Assembly (NCBI RefSeq): GCF_947503875.1
Contig: NZ_CANNFH010000006.1
Location: forward strand, 1-64,000
DNA length: 64,000 nucleotides
Direction: 5' to 3'
DNA from: an uncultured Polaribacter sp.
Lineage (GTDB): Bacteria > Bacteroidota > Bacteroidia > Flavobacteriales > Flavobacteriaceae
The translations under genes and the position numbers were made by a program. The notes beneath the pieces were generated by a model. The model had not been told where the DNA came from and ran no database searches. It saw only the letters and a program-made list of their open reading frames with translations. Below are positions 25,435 to 33,267 of the stretch, one piece after another; the stretch's first letter is position 1; every line of letters starts with the position of its first letter.

Positions 25435-26658
25435 ATGAATTTAACAGAAAGATACCCAAAAGTAGTTTTAGAAGAAGTAGAAGAAAATAGAGTTCACATA
25501 AAAAACTTATGGAATGATGACAGTTTTTTATTGCGATTTAATAAAGATACTGATTTAACTTTTTTGAATAGTTTGTACTTTCCTGAAGAACTTATGGCTT
25601 CTTACTCAATTGAAAAAGGAATTATAGAAGTTTACGCATTTCCATTAGACCCAAATGAAGAATTGGTAAAGCGAAGTTTTACTTTCAATTATAAAGGGAA
25701 TTCATATTTATGTAATTGGGAAAAACCTACAGAAGACTTTGAAAAAATAGCAACAGCTTTTAGAGAAGATAAAGAAGAAAGCAAAACTTCTTACAGAAAC
25801 TTAAGACAATTTCGAGATTATTATAGAAAAGATGAATTACCTGATTTTTTATCTAAATATTTTAAAGATAAGGAACCGTTTAACTTCTTCATAAAAGGAA
25901 ACTTTAAACCCATAGAAAACGAAATCGTGGAATTTTGTCGACATCTAAACTTTTATATGTCATATTTTGACAGATTAACACCCAACGTTCAGATATTTCA
26001 AAAGAGTTATAAAAAAGAAAACTTTAAAGTTCCTTGTTATTCATTATTCGATACTTTTCCAGATACAATAAATGGTACAGAAATAGATAACATTCTTTTA
26101 GAAATAATAACAGTTGCAAATAGCACAACAGATAATAGATTGAGTTTTATATTTTATTATCAAATTTTAGAATATGCATCATATTATTATTTAAAATCAG
26201 ATATTAAACACAAATTAACAACACTATTAAAAAAACCAGATATATCTTATAATTCAGAAGAATATAGTAAAACTATAATTGAAGAATTTAAAAATCATTT
26301 TAAAAACAATGATGATAAAGCGAAATTAGAAATGCTAATATCTGAACACGTTAAACTGAAAGATTTGAAAATCGAACTAGAAGATAATATTGAATATTTT
26401 AGTAGAAAATTAGAATTTGAAGGTGGATTTAAGTTAGACCCAATAATGAAAAATGAATTAACTGGAATTGAACAATTACCTGAAAATACAATAAAAATAA
26501 TTAAAGAAAATATTGTCAGTATTAGAAATAGTCTTGTACATTTAAGAGAATCTCGTGAAAATAAAGTTATACTTCCGACTGCAAAAAATGACGATTTATT
26601 GACACCATATCTTTATGTTTTAAGAAGAATATCTGAAAAAATAATAATTGAAAGATAA
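25435..26658 (+). CDS. Uncharacterised protein with C-terminal HEPN-like motif (cassette 7)
   Basis: A 407-residue soluble protein without a recognised full-length family. The N-terminal ~130 residues look like a beta-rich domain; the rest is helical. Near the C-terminus is RNSLVH (R364 to H369) in SIRNSLVHLRE, the R-X4-H pattern of HEPN ribonuclease domains, followed by a last helix PYLYVLRRISEKI. HEPN domains are common in anti-phage and toxin proteins, so a defence role is a reasonable guess, not a demonstration. The gene sits alone in its cassette with no visible own promoter; its stop lies 5 nt before the closing box. Confidence 0.7.
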   Translation: MNLTERYPKVVLEEVEENRVHIKNLWNDDSFLLRFNKDTDLTFLNSLYFPEELMASYSIEKGIIEVYAFPLDPNEELVKRSFTFNYKGNSYLCNWEKPTEDFEKIATAFREDKEESKTSYRNLRQFRDYYRKDELPDFLSKYFKDKEPFNFFIKGNFKPIENEIVEFCRHLNFYMSYFDRLTPNVQIFQKSYKKENFKVPCYSLFDTFPDTINGTEIDNILLEIITVANSTTDNRLSFIFYYQILEYASYYYLKSDIKHKLTTLLKKPDISYNSEEYSKTIIEEFKNHFKNNDDKAKLEMLISEHVKLKDLKIELEDNIEYFSRKLEFEGGFKLDPIMKNELTGIEQLPENTIKIIKENIVSIRNSLVHLRESRENKVILPTAKNDDLLTPYLYVLRRISEKIIIER

Positions 26659-26665
26659 ATACTTT

Positions 26666-26796
26666 GCACAACAGCGTATAAATTTTATTGCTATTTTTGG
26701 CTTACTTGGGAAAGATTTCGCACACTTTAAATGTAGTAAATTTTCACTAACTTTACGCTAAACCAACGCAACAACTCATACACAACAACGTTGTAC
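26666..26796 (+). other. attC-like site 7
   Basis: Runs from GCACAAC to GTTGTAC. GTATAAATTTTATTGC faces GCAACAACTCATACAC. It resembles site 4 and is the last recognisable complete site; cassette 8 starts at its final GTT (26790). Confidence 0.78.
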
Positions 26797-26859
26797 ACCA
26801 TTTACGAAAATGTACTTTCCTGAAATAGGTTGACTAAAAATTAAACACTTAATTATAGT

Positions 26860-27359
26860 CAGTTACGAAAACGCAAAAAGAACACTGGCAGAGAAGAAAG
26901 TACTAAAAAGTAACATTAGAAACCAAATTATTTGTCGTTGACCAAATTCAAAATGGTCAAATCTCAAGAAACTTTGCTTCCAAAAAATAGGATGTTCCAA
27001 GAACAACGATTGGTTATTTGGATAAAAAAATACAATACTTTAGTGCAACAAAACACAGGTATGAGTAAAAACGATGAAATAAAAAAAATGAAGGAAAAAA
27101 CTGAAAAATTTGAGTTTGTAAAAGACTTTCGGCAAGATATTTTTGCTAATATGGAAATTTTTAGAGGCGTGGATATGTCAAAAAAGTCATTACCCAAAAC
27201 ACCTTCCTGCCGGCAGGCAGATTAGCAAAAGAAATAGCGCTAAAGAAGAAAAACCGTTTAAAACAAAGTGGTTCTATGGATGTTTTGGGATTAGTAAACA
27301 AGCCTTTTGCAAAAGACTTAAAAGCCAACAAAAACAACAAATCAATCAACAAAAAATAG
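26860..27359 (+). pseudogene. IS3-family transposase OrfA, broken
   Basis: Fragments of an IS3 OrfA (helix-turn-helix subunit) appear in different frames: YENAKRTLAEKKVLK with an in-frame stop after NQIICR, then VIWIKKYNTLVQQNTGM, NDEIKKMKEKTEKFEFVKDF and GVDMSKKSLPKT, and after a 20-nt insertion (27202-27221) LAKEIALKKKNRLKQSG in yet another frame. At least one frameshift, one stop and the insertion disable it. Limits are approximate. Confidence 0.8.
27202..27221. repeat. 20-nt GC-rich palindromic insertion, copy 1
   Basis: CCTTCCTGCCGGCAGGCAGA, with the perfect palindrome CCTGCCGGCAGG inside. Removing exactly these 20 nt restores the OrfA reading PKT-LAKEIALK. Copy 2 lies exactly 700 nt downstream and differs at one base. 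Confidence 0.8.
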
Positions 27360-28194
27360 TTGTGTTAGTGTTAAATTATAGAAAGTCAGTTGGTATGAGA
27401 ACAGCTGGAATCAAGCTCTATAGCGAACTAAAATAAGATTTTATAACCAATGATATTAAAATTGGTAGAGACAAGTTTTACAACGTTTTAAGAATGTACA
27501 ATTTTCTTGTTCCAAAGTTAAAAAACTATATAACAACAACAGACTCTAAACATCAGTTTAGAAAATACAAAAACCTAATTAAAGATAAAGTACCCACTAG
27601 ACCAGAGCAGTTGTGGGTTAGCGATATTACCTATATAAAAACAGAAAACGGACATAACTATTTAGCAATCGTAACAGACGCATATTCTAAGCAAATTATG
27701 GGCTATAAATTAGCAAATCATATGAGAACATCACTTTGTACAGAGGCACTCGCTATGGCTATTAAAAATAGAAAATATCCTAATAAAGGGTTGATACATC
27801 ATTCTGATAGAGGTTTTCAATATTGTAATCCTAAATATACTCAGTTTGCTGAGAAAAATGGAATTACAATGAGTATGACTGAGCAATATGACCCTTATGA
27901 ACCTGCCTGCCGGCAGGCAGAAATGCAATTGCAGAACGTATTAATAGAACTTTAAAATATGAATATGGTTTAAGACAAACGCTTAAAAATACAGATATAG
28001 CAAAGAAAACAGCGATGCAAGCAGTGTATATTTACAATCATTTAAGAGCACATTGTAGTCTAAAATTAAGAAAACCAAGCGAAGTACATCAAAATCCAAA
28101 TATCAAATACAAGTCATATCGAAAAAATAAACTAAATTTGACGAATTTGAAATTTAAGCAACAACTTAGTTCAAATTATTTTTTACCGTTCTAA
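27245..28194 (+). pseudogene. IS3-family transposase OrfB, broken
   Basis: DDE integrase subunit of an IS3 element. Recognisable parts in order: YGCFGISKQAFCKRLKSQQK, YRKSVGMRTAGIKLYSELK, an in-frame TAA (27434-27436) where CAA or GAA is expected, MYNFLVPKLKNYITTTDSK, LWVSDITYIK (first D), GLIHHSDRGFQYCN (second D), MTEQYDPYE, then a 20-nt palindromic insertion (27902-27921), after which NAIAERINRTLKYEYGLRQ (catalytic E region) continues in another frame to the stop at 28192-28194. The nonsense codon and frameshift make it inactive. Confidence 0.88.
27902..27921. repeat. 20-nt GC-rich palindromic insertion, copy 2
   Basis: CCTGCCTGCCGGCAGGCAGA, containing the 18-bp perfect palindrome at 27903-27920. 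Removing exactly 20 nt restores OrfB DPYE-NAIAERINR. Its translation gives peptides such as LPAGRQ or PACRQA, which I recall as an odd insertion in many flavobacterial proteins. Confidence 0.8.
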
Positions 28195-28296
28195 ACGGCC
28201 AAAAAAGATAGTTTGGAAGGTATAAAAAAGACCAAAAAATTGTCATCCTATATCAGTATAATTAAGAAAACCAACAACCTTAACAGAACTTGAAAA

Positions 28297-29664
28297 ATGA
28301 ATCAGCATATTTTAATAAAAAAACCTACAATAGTAAATGAAGGAAAGTCATTTGTGGCAGATGTACTTTTAATTGACGGACTAATTGATAAAATTGGAGA
28401 TATTGACATTGAATCAAATTATAAAATAATTGACGGAGCAGGGAAATACCTTTTTCCAGGAATTATTGACGGACAAGTTCATTTTAGAGACCCTGGCCTT
28501 ACACATAAAGGCGATTTATATACCGAAAGTAAATCTGCCATTGCTGGTGGAGTTACTTCTTTTATTGATATGCCAAATACAGTTCCGAATATTTTAACGG
28601 TTAAAAGTCTTAAAGAAAAATTTGAAATTGCTTCAAAAAAATCTTTAGCAAATTACTCATTTTTTCTTGGTGTAAACGGAGATAATATTGACGAAGTTAT
28701 AAAGATGGATACTAGTCAATTTATTGGTGTTTCAGATGACGGATTATATTTTACAAAAAAGGGTAATCTTTTGGCTGATAGTCCAGAAAAAATGGAAAAA
28801 CTTTTTGCTAACTGTAAATCGATTATAGCCATTCATTCAGAAAAAGAAGAAATTGTAGAGGCAAATGAACAGGCTTTCAGAGAAAAATATGGAGAGGACA
28901 TTCCTGCAAAATTTCATCCAGTTATTAGGAGTACTCAAGGCTGTTTTGAGGCTACTAAACGTGCAATTGAAATAGCAAAAAAACACAATGCGAGACTGCA
29001 CATTTTACATTTAACAACTGAAGCAGAAACCCACCTTTTTCAAAATGACACTCCGTTAAAAGACAAAAAAATAACTACTGAGGTTTCAGTACATCATCTA
29101 TGGTTTTCAGAAAAAGATTATGACCGACTTGGAATGCTTATAAAGTGGAATCCAGCAATAAAATCAGAAAAGGACAGAAAAGGTTTATTAAAAGCACTTC
29201 TTGACGACAAGATTGACCTTATAACTACTGACCACGCACCACACACTTTAGAAGAAAAAGAAAAACCTTATTTTCAATCTATGTCAGGTGCACCAATGGT
29301 TCAGCATACTTTAAATTGTATGTTGGAATTTTACAAACAAGGTCTGATTTCTTTAGAAAAAATAGTGGAGAAAATGTGCCATAATCCAGCAATTTTATAC
29401 AGTATGACAAAGAGAGGATTTATCCGAGAAGGTTATTTTGCAGACTTGACCTTGGTGGATTTGAACAGCAAATGGACAGTCACTAAAGATAATATTTTGT
29501 ATAAATGCGGTTGGTCACCATTAATAGGAACGACTTTTCAAACGAAAATAAAACAAACATTTGTGAACGGAAATTTAGTTTACGACGATGGTGAATTTTT
29601 TGAGCAAGAAAAAGGAAAAGAAATTGAATTTGGTAGTAGAAATGACGAAAACACTACCGCTTAA
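28297..29664 (+). CDS. Dihydroorotase, catalytic type
   Basis: Amidohydrolase that cyclises carbamoyl aspartate to dihydroorotate in pyrimidine synthesis. Key parts: IIDGQVHFRDPGLTHKGD (Q60 and H62 at the usual HxH position, R64), NTVPN, H180 in AIHSEK, H238 in HILHLTTEAE and D312 in TTDHAPH. Length 455. The Q in place of the first metal histidine is, as far as I recall, shared with other Bacteroidota enzymes of this type. It starts 27 nt after the IS3 remnant and so may have been the gene of cassette 8 or be flanking chromosome. The protein at 44643-45902 is a second, motif-poor relative. Confidence 0.85.
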   Translation: MNQHILIKKPTIVNEGKSFVADVLLIDGLIDKIGDIDIESNYKIIDGAGKYLFPGIIDGQVHFRDPGLTHKGDLYTESKSAIAGGVTSFIDMPNTVPNILTVKSLKEKFEIASKKSLANYSFFLGVNGDNIDEVIKMDTSQFIGVSDDGLYFTKKGNLLADSPEKMEKLFANCKSIIAIHSEKEEIVEANEQAFREKYGEDIPAKFHPVIRSTQGCFEATKRAIEIAKKHNARLHILHLTTEAETHLFQNDTPLKDKKITTEVSVHHLWFSEKDYDRLGMLIKWNPAIKSEKDRKGLLKALLDDKIDLITTDHAPHTLEEKEKPYFQSMSGAPMVQHTLNCMLEFYKQGLISLEKIVEKMCHNPAILYSMTKRGFIREGYFADLTLVDLNSKWTVTKDNILYKCGWSPLIGTTFQTKIKQTFVNGNLVYDDGEFFEQEKGKEIEFGSRNDENTTA

Positions 29665-29878
29665 AATGTATAAAAAAATAGGGTAAAAAGTGCTTTGTCG
29701 AAAAGTCTATGTGTATTTGCAAGTCGCCAAATTTTTAAATTTGATATAATTAAAATGAGAGAAGATAATTAACAAAATTTAAAAATTTCGCTTTAGTTTA
29801 ATCCGAAAAGTAACGCTTACAACTGTTTTATTTTTATTGCATTAGACCTTTGAGCAAGGCATTAAATGAAAATTTAGA

Positions 29879-30400
29879 ATGAAAAAGAAAATTTTAGGAA
29901 TATTGGTTTTATTTGCAACGATATTTTTTAGTTGTAAAGGGACAATAAATACGGTGAGATATTCGGAGAATAGTCCGAAAAAATTTAAACGTGCATTTAT
30001 AATTTCATTAGAAAATTCTGAATATATAAAATTCAAGTTTGGTAATTTTACTTACGCAGGATATTTGCCATCAAAAGACGATAAAGCTAAGAAAGTTGAG
30101 GTTATTGGAAATACAGACACAATAATAAAACGAGAATTAGAAAAACGTGGAATTTTAGCTGTAATTGGAAAAAAAGGAGACGAACCTGAAAATTTTGACT
30201 TAATAGTAAAATACAAAGATAAATGGAGGTGGGATTTTAAAAAGATATTAGATGAACTTGAAATTTCTTTTATCTCTCCAAAAGGAAATAAAGTTATTGC
30301 AAAATCGCATTTTAGTATTTACAAAAATAAAGAATTACATAACTTCCCAACACCAGAAAAAGAGGTGCCAAAAATGATTAAAGAATTAATCGGAAAATAA
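29879..30400 (+). CDS. Hypothetical lipoprotein
   Basis: A 173-residue protein with a clear lipoprotein signal (KKKILGILVLFATIFFSCKG, cysteine in FFSC). The C-terminal half contains LIVKYKDKWRWDFKKILDELEISFISP then GNKVIAKSHFSIYKNKELHNFP, which recalls small outer-membrane-associated lipoproteins of Bacteroidota, but I cannot name a family. The 215 nt before it (29665-29878) show no gene and no attC-like site. Confidence 0.65.
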   Translation: MKKKILGILVLFATIFFSCKGTINTVRYSENSPKKFKRAFIISLENSEYIKFKFGNFTYAGYLPSKDDKAKKVEVIGNTDTIIKRELEKRGILAVIGKKGDEPENFDLIVKYKDKWRWDFKKILDELEISFISPKGNKVIAKSHFSIYKNKELHNFPTPEKEVPKMIKELIGK

Positions 30401-30402
30401 AA

Positions 30403-30516
30403 AACGTTTCTATAAATGTAAAGGATTTAGAAAAAGGTAAATTAGTACCGAAAGATTTGAGTAATGATGCTAATCAAACCACTAATGAGTTTATGCGTAT
30501 TATTGAATATTTCTAA
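30403..30516 (+). pseudogene. 3' remnant of an unknown gene
   Basis: An open frame without a start codon reads KDLEKGKLVPKDLSNDANQ and ends TNEFMRIIEYF before TAA at 30514-30516. It looks like the C-terminus of a gene whose 5' part was lost. Eleven bases later CTACAACACC followed by an AT-rich stretch resembles the first bases of an attC-like site (compare TACAACACC in site 3), so this may be the eroded right edge of the array. Confidence 0.4.
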
Positions 30517-30582
30517 AATTTAAAACGCACTACAACACCATATATTTTATTCAGAGATATCATTAATATCCTTAAAAAATAT

Positions 30583-30590
30583 TATTTTTG
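30583..30590 (+). promoter_or_regulatory. -7 promoter element of rocD
   Basis: TATTTTTG matches TAnnTTTG, giving a leader of about 100 nt before rocD. Confidence 0.5.
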
Positions 30591-30695
30591 TACAACTTCG
30601 AGGATGATTTCTTTCCCACGCTGAATTTCTAGTACTTTCTAGAAAGATAAAGGTAGAACAGGAATGTTTTAGTTTAAACATTTAAAAATAATAAA

Positions 30696-31970
30696 ATGAC
30701 TGTTTTAGATAATTTAAGTTCGCAAAAGGCGATAGATTTAGAGAACAAATATGGTGCACACAACTATCATCCATTACCAGTAGTTTTAAGTAGAGGAGAA
30801 GGAGTACATGTTTGGGATGTTGAAGGAAAAAAATATTATGATTTTCTATCAGCATATTCTGCTGTAAACCAAGGGCATTGTCATCCAAAAATTGTAGCTG
30901 CAATGATAAAGCAGACGCAAACATTAACATTAACATCTCGTGCATTTTATAACGATATGTTAGGAAAGTACGAGAAATTTGCATCTGAATATTTTGGTTT
31001 TGATAAGTTACTACCAATGAATACTGGTGCAGAAGCTGTAGAAACCGCCTTAAAAATTGCAAGAAAGTGGGCTTATGAAGTTAAGGGAATAGATGAAAAT
31101 AAAGCAGAAATTATAGTTTGTGAAAACAACTTTCATGGCAGAACAACCACAATTATCTCTTTCTCTAACGATCCTGTAGCTCGCAAAAATTTTGGTCCTT
31201 ATACTCAGGGGTTTATTAAGATAGAATATGATAATTTAAAGGAGTTACAAAAAGCACTCGAAAACAACTCAAACATTGCTGCGTTTTTGGTAGAACCAAT
31301 ACAAGGTGAAGCAGGAGTTTATGTACCTTCTAAAGGGTATCTTTCTGCTGCTAAAGCATTGTGCGAAAAACATAATGTGTTGTTTATTGCAGATGAAGTA
31401 CAAACGGGAATTGCAAGAACAGGTCGTTTATTGGCAACTTGTGGTAATTGTTCTTGTAAAGATAAAAACTGTTCTGGTACGCCAGAAGTAAAACCAGATA
31501 TTTTAATTCTTGGAAAAGCCCTTTCTGGAGGTGCATACCCAGTGTCTGCAGTATTAGCAAATAACCAAATAATGAATGTAATTAGACCAGGAAATCATGG
31601 GTCTACTTTTGGAGGCAATCCTGTAGCTGCTGCTGTTGCTATGGCTGCTTTAGAGGTAGTAGCTGAAGAGAATTTAGCGATTAATGCAGATAAATTGGGT
31701 GAAATTTTTAGAAAAGAAATTGCTGTGTTTTGTAAAACAAATGCCTTAGTAAAATCTGTTAGGGGTAAAGGTTTGTTAAATGCAATTTTAATAAATGATA
31801 CAGAAGATAGTGCTACAGCTTGGGATATTTGTATAAAGTTAAGAGATAATGGTTTATTAGCAAAACCAACACACGGTAATATTATTAGGTTTGCGCCACC
31901 TCTTATAATTACAGAGGCTCAGCTTAGAGATTGTATTGCAATAATTAAAAAAACAATCACAGATTTTTAA
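30696..31970 (+). CDS. rocD: Ornithine aminotransferase
   Basis: PLP enzyme of class III that moves the delta-amino group of ornithine to 2-oxoglutarate, giving glutamate semialdehyde. Recognisable parts: [66 protein letters not shown], and the PLP lysine in [15 protein letters not shown]. The cysteine-rich insert [13 protein letters not shown] between the D-E-x-Q-T-G motif and the lysine is seen in other flavobacterial enzymes and could bind metal. Length 424. A terminator follows. Confidence 0.94.
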   Translation: MTVLDNLSSQKAIDLENKYGAHNYHPLPVVLSRGEGVHVWDVEGKKYYDFLSAYSAVNQGHCHPKIVAAMIKQTQTLTLTSRAFYNDMLGKYEKFASEYFGFDKLLPMNTGAEAVETALKIARKWAYEVKGIDENKAEIIVCENNFHGRTTTIISFSNDPVARKNFGPYTQGFIKIEYDNLKELQKALENNSNIAAFLVEPIQGEAGVYVPSKGYLSAAKALCEKHNVLFIADEVQTGIARTGRLLATCGNCSCKDKNCSGTPEVKPDILILGKALSGGAYPVSAVLANNQIMNVIRPGNHGSTFGGNPVAAAVAMAALEVVAEENLAINADKLGEIFRKEIAVFCKTNALVKSVRGKGLLNAILINDTEDSATAWDICIKLRDNGLLAKPTHGNIIRFAPPLIITEAQLRDCIAIIKKTITDF

Positions 31971-31998
31971 TAATTTTAATTTTATTTAATAATATAAG

Positions 31999-32031
31999 CC
32001 ACAAGTTCTATTTATGAATTTGTGGTTTTTT
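31999..32031 (+). terminator. Intrinsic terminator of rocD
   Basis: CCACAAGTTC/GAATTTGTGG stem (one G-T pair), 7-nt loop, then six T. Confidence 0.88.
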
Positions 32032-32047
32032 GTTAAAAAAAAATATT

Positions 32048-32055
32048 TACTTTTG
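32048..32055 (+). promoter_or_regulatory. -7 promoter element
   Basis: TACTTTTG matches TAnnTTTG; 35 nt before the DUF5362-like gene. Confidence 0.45.
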
Positions 32056-32090
32056 ATTACACTAGGAATTAACTCACTAAAAAATAAATA

Positions 32091-32534
32091 ATGAAAAATG
32101 CAATAACAGAATTAGAGGAATTAACATTAAACTCAGCATCTAAAAGCTTTTTAAAAGAAACTGCAAAATGGACCTATTTTCTATCTATTATGGGGTTTAT
32201 TTTTGTAGGATTAATGGTGATTTTTAGTTTTTTTGCTGGAGTTATTTTTAATAACCTTCCTAATATGGAGCAAATGCCTTTTGATATAGGGCCAGTTATG
32301 ACAGTTACTTATTTAATTTTTGCAGTTATTTACTTTTTTCCAATATTATATTTATATCAGTTTTCTGTAAAAATGAGAAAAGCATTGCAATCTAAAGGTG
32401 ATGAGGATTTGGCATTAGCCTTAGAAAAATTAAAATCACACTACAAGTTTGTTGGTGTATTTACAATTATTATTATTTCTATTTACCTTTTATTTTTTGT
32501 TTTAGGTATTGCAGGCGCTGCCTTTTTTGCTTAA
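32091..32534 (+). CDS. DUF5362-like membrane protein
   Basis: A 147-residue protein with four hydrophobic helices. The pattern TAKWTYFLSIMGFI, then LYLYQFSVKMRKALQSKGDEDLALALEKLKSHYKFVGV matches the DUF5362 group of small Bacteroidota membrane proteins, as far as I can tell. Function unknown. It is monocistronic between the rocD terminator and a convergent gene. Confidence 0.7.
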   Translation: MKNAITELEELTLNSASKSFLKETAKWTYFLSIMGFIFVGLMVIFSFFAGVIFNNLPNMEQMPFDIGPVMTVTYLIFAVIYFFPILYLYQFSVKMRKALQSKGDEDLALALEKLKSHYKFVGVFTIIIISIYLLFFVLGIAGAAFFA

Positions 32535-32543
32535 TTTTTATTT

Positions 32544-33263
32544 CTAAAAAAGGAGCATAGCAAAGGCCATAAAAATCATAATGGTGTTCTCTATTAATGT
32601 AGCCTGGGTCATTGGAAGTTTTAAAGCTGTGCCTAAACAAGCACATTGAATTTCTCTTTTTTTTAAGAGTGTTTTGGTTACTCCAATAGTTGTAATTCCT
32701 AAAATTAGTATAGTGGTTATAATTGCAACATCAACTTGAAAGCGCATTAAAAAAAATAGCCCTAAAATTGTTTCTAAAAACGGATAAATTTTACCATAAA
32801 TATGTGCCTTTTTAGCTAAAGGGTCATACATTTTAAAAGAAGTAACAAAACCTTTTAAGTCTAACATTTTAAAGAAACTAAAAACAACAAAAAATAAACC
32901 CATAAAATCTAACATTACTTCTTTTGTGTTCCAACTTTTATAATTTAATAATACACAAGACACTGTAATGTAGAATAAAATAAGAAAAAGAGGTTTTAAT
33001 TGCTTTAGTTTAGAAGGTTTATTTAATTCATCTTTGCCACTAGAAAAAATAGCTTTTTCTTTCTTAAAAGTTATGTTATATTTCTCTGATAATATGTTTT
33101 GAAATTCTTTTATTTCAATTTTTTTGTTACTAAAAACTGTTGCTTCTTTTTCTTCTAGATTTATAGTTACCTCTTTAACATCAGGTACACTTTCTAAATA
33201 TTTAAGAACTGTATTTTTACAGTTTTGGCATGTCATTCCTAAAATTTGATAGGTGTTTTTCAT
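32544..33263 (-). CDS. Heavy-metal-associated domain fused to MauE/DoxX-like membrane domain
   Basis: The first ~70 residues are an HMA domain with the metal motif GMTCQNC (C12, C15), as in copper chaperones. The remaining part has about four hydrophobic helices and ends with QCACLGTALKLPMTQATLIEN, the cysteine signature of the MauE/methylamine-utilisation membrane family, which is linked to thiol-disulfide or metal handling. Length 239. It lies 4 nt downstream of the asmA-like gene, so both are probably one operon. A copper-related redox role is inference. Confidence 0.8.
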   Translation of the reverse strand: MKNTYQILGMTCQNCKNTVLKYLESVPDVKEVTINLEEKEATVFSNKKIEIKEFQNILSEKYNITFKKEKAIFSSGKDELNKPSKLKQLKPLFLILFYITVSCVLLNYKSWNTKEVMLDFMGLFFVVFSFFKMLDLKGFVTSFKMYDPLAKKAHIYGKIYPFLETILGLFFLMRFQVDVAIITTILILGITTIGVTKTLLKKREIQCACLGTALKLPMTQATLIENTIMIFMAFAMLLF

Positions 33264-33267
33264 ATAT

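Larger units (their letters stand above)
20129..26796 (+). mobile_element. Integron-like gene cassette array (seven complete cassettes)
   Basis: Seven co-oriented attC-like sites of 130-133 bp follow genes that all lie on the plus strand. Each cassette opens with GTT plus 7 private bases and closes with the exact 10-bp reverse complement just before its attC-like body. Pairs: GTTAGGGCAC/GTGCCCTAAC, GTTATGTAAC/GTTACATAAC, GTTGTACTTA/TAAGTACAAC, GTTGTACAAC/GTTGTACAAC, GTTAGGCAAC/GTTGCCTAAC, GTTACCAAAA/TTTTGGTAAC, GTTGTGCAAA/TTTGCACAAC. An eighth cassette starts at 26790 (GTTGTACACC) but is interrupted by an IS3-type element and has no recognisable end. No integrase gene is in the window. Confidence 0.8.
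26811..28265 (+). mobile_element. Degraded IS3-family insertion sequence in cassette 8
   Basis: The left end TGTACTTTCCTGAAATAGGTTGAC (shown here only by its role; 26811-26834) matches the inverted right end 28242-28265 at 17 of 24 ungapped positions, including CTGA-ATAGG-TGAC. GAAAA flanks the element on both sides (26806-26810 and 28266-28270), a fitting target duplication. Inside lie decayed orfA and orfB. It is inserted 20 nt into the eighth cassette. Confidence 0.78.

Noticed and set aside
27143-27436. An intact small gene with an LPAGRQ peptide
   Set aside because: The peptide comes from the 20-nt palindromic insertion, and the rest is the N-terminal part of a broken IS3 OrfB.
30590-30596. 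GTACAAC near rocD as a cassette closing box
   Set aside because: No attC-like body follows; the bases belong to the TATTTTTG promoter element and its downstream sequence.
18880-30696. An integron integrase gene within the window
   Set aside because: No tyrosine recombinase with the R-H-R-Y pattern is visible on either strand; only IS110 and IS3 transposases are present.
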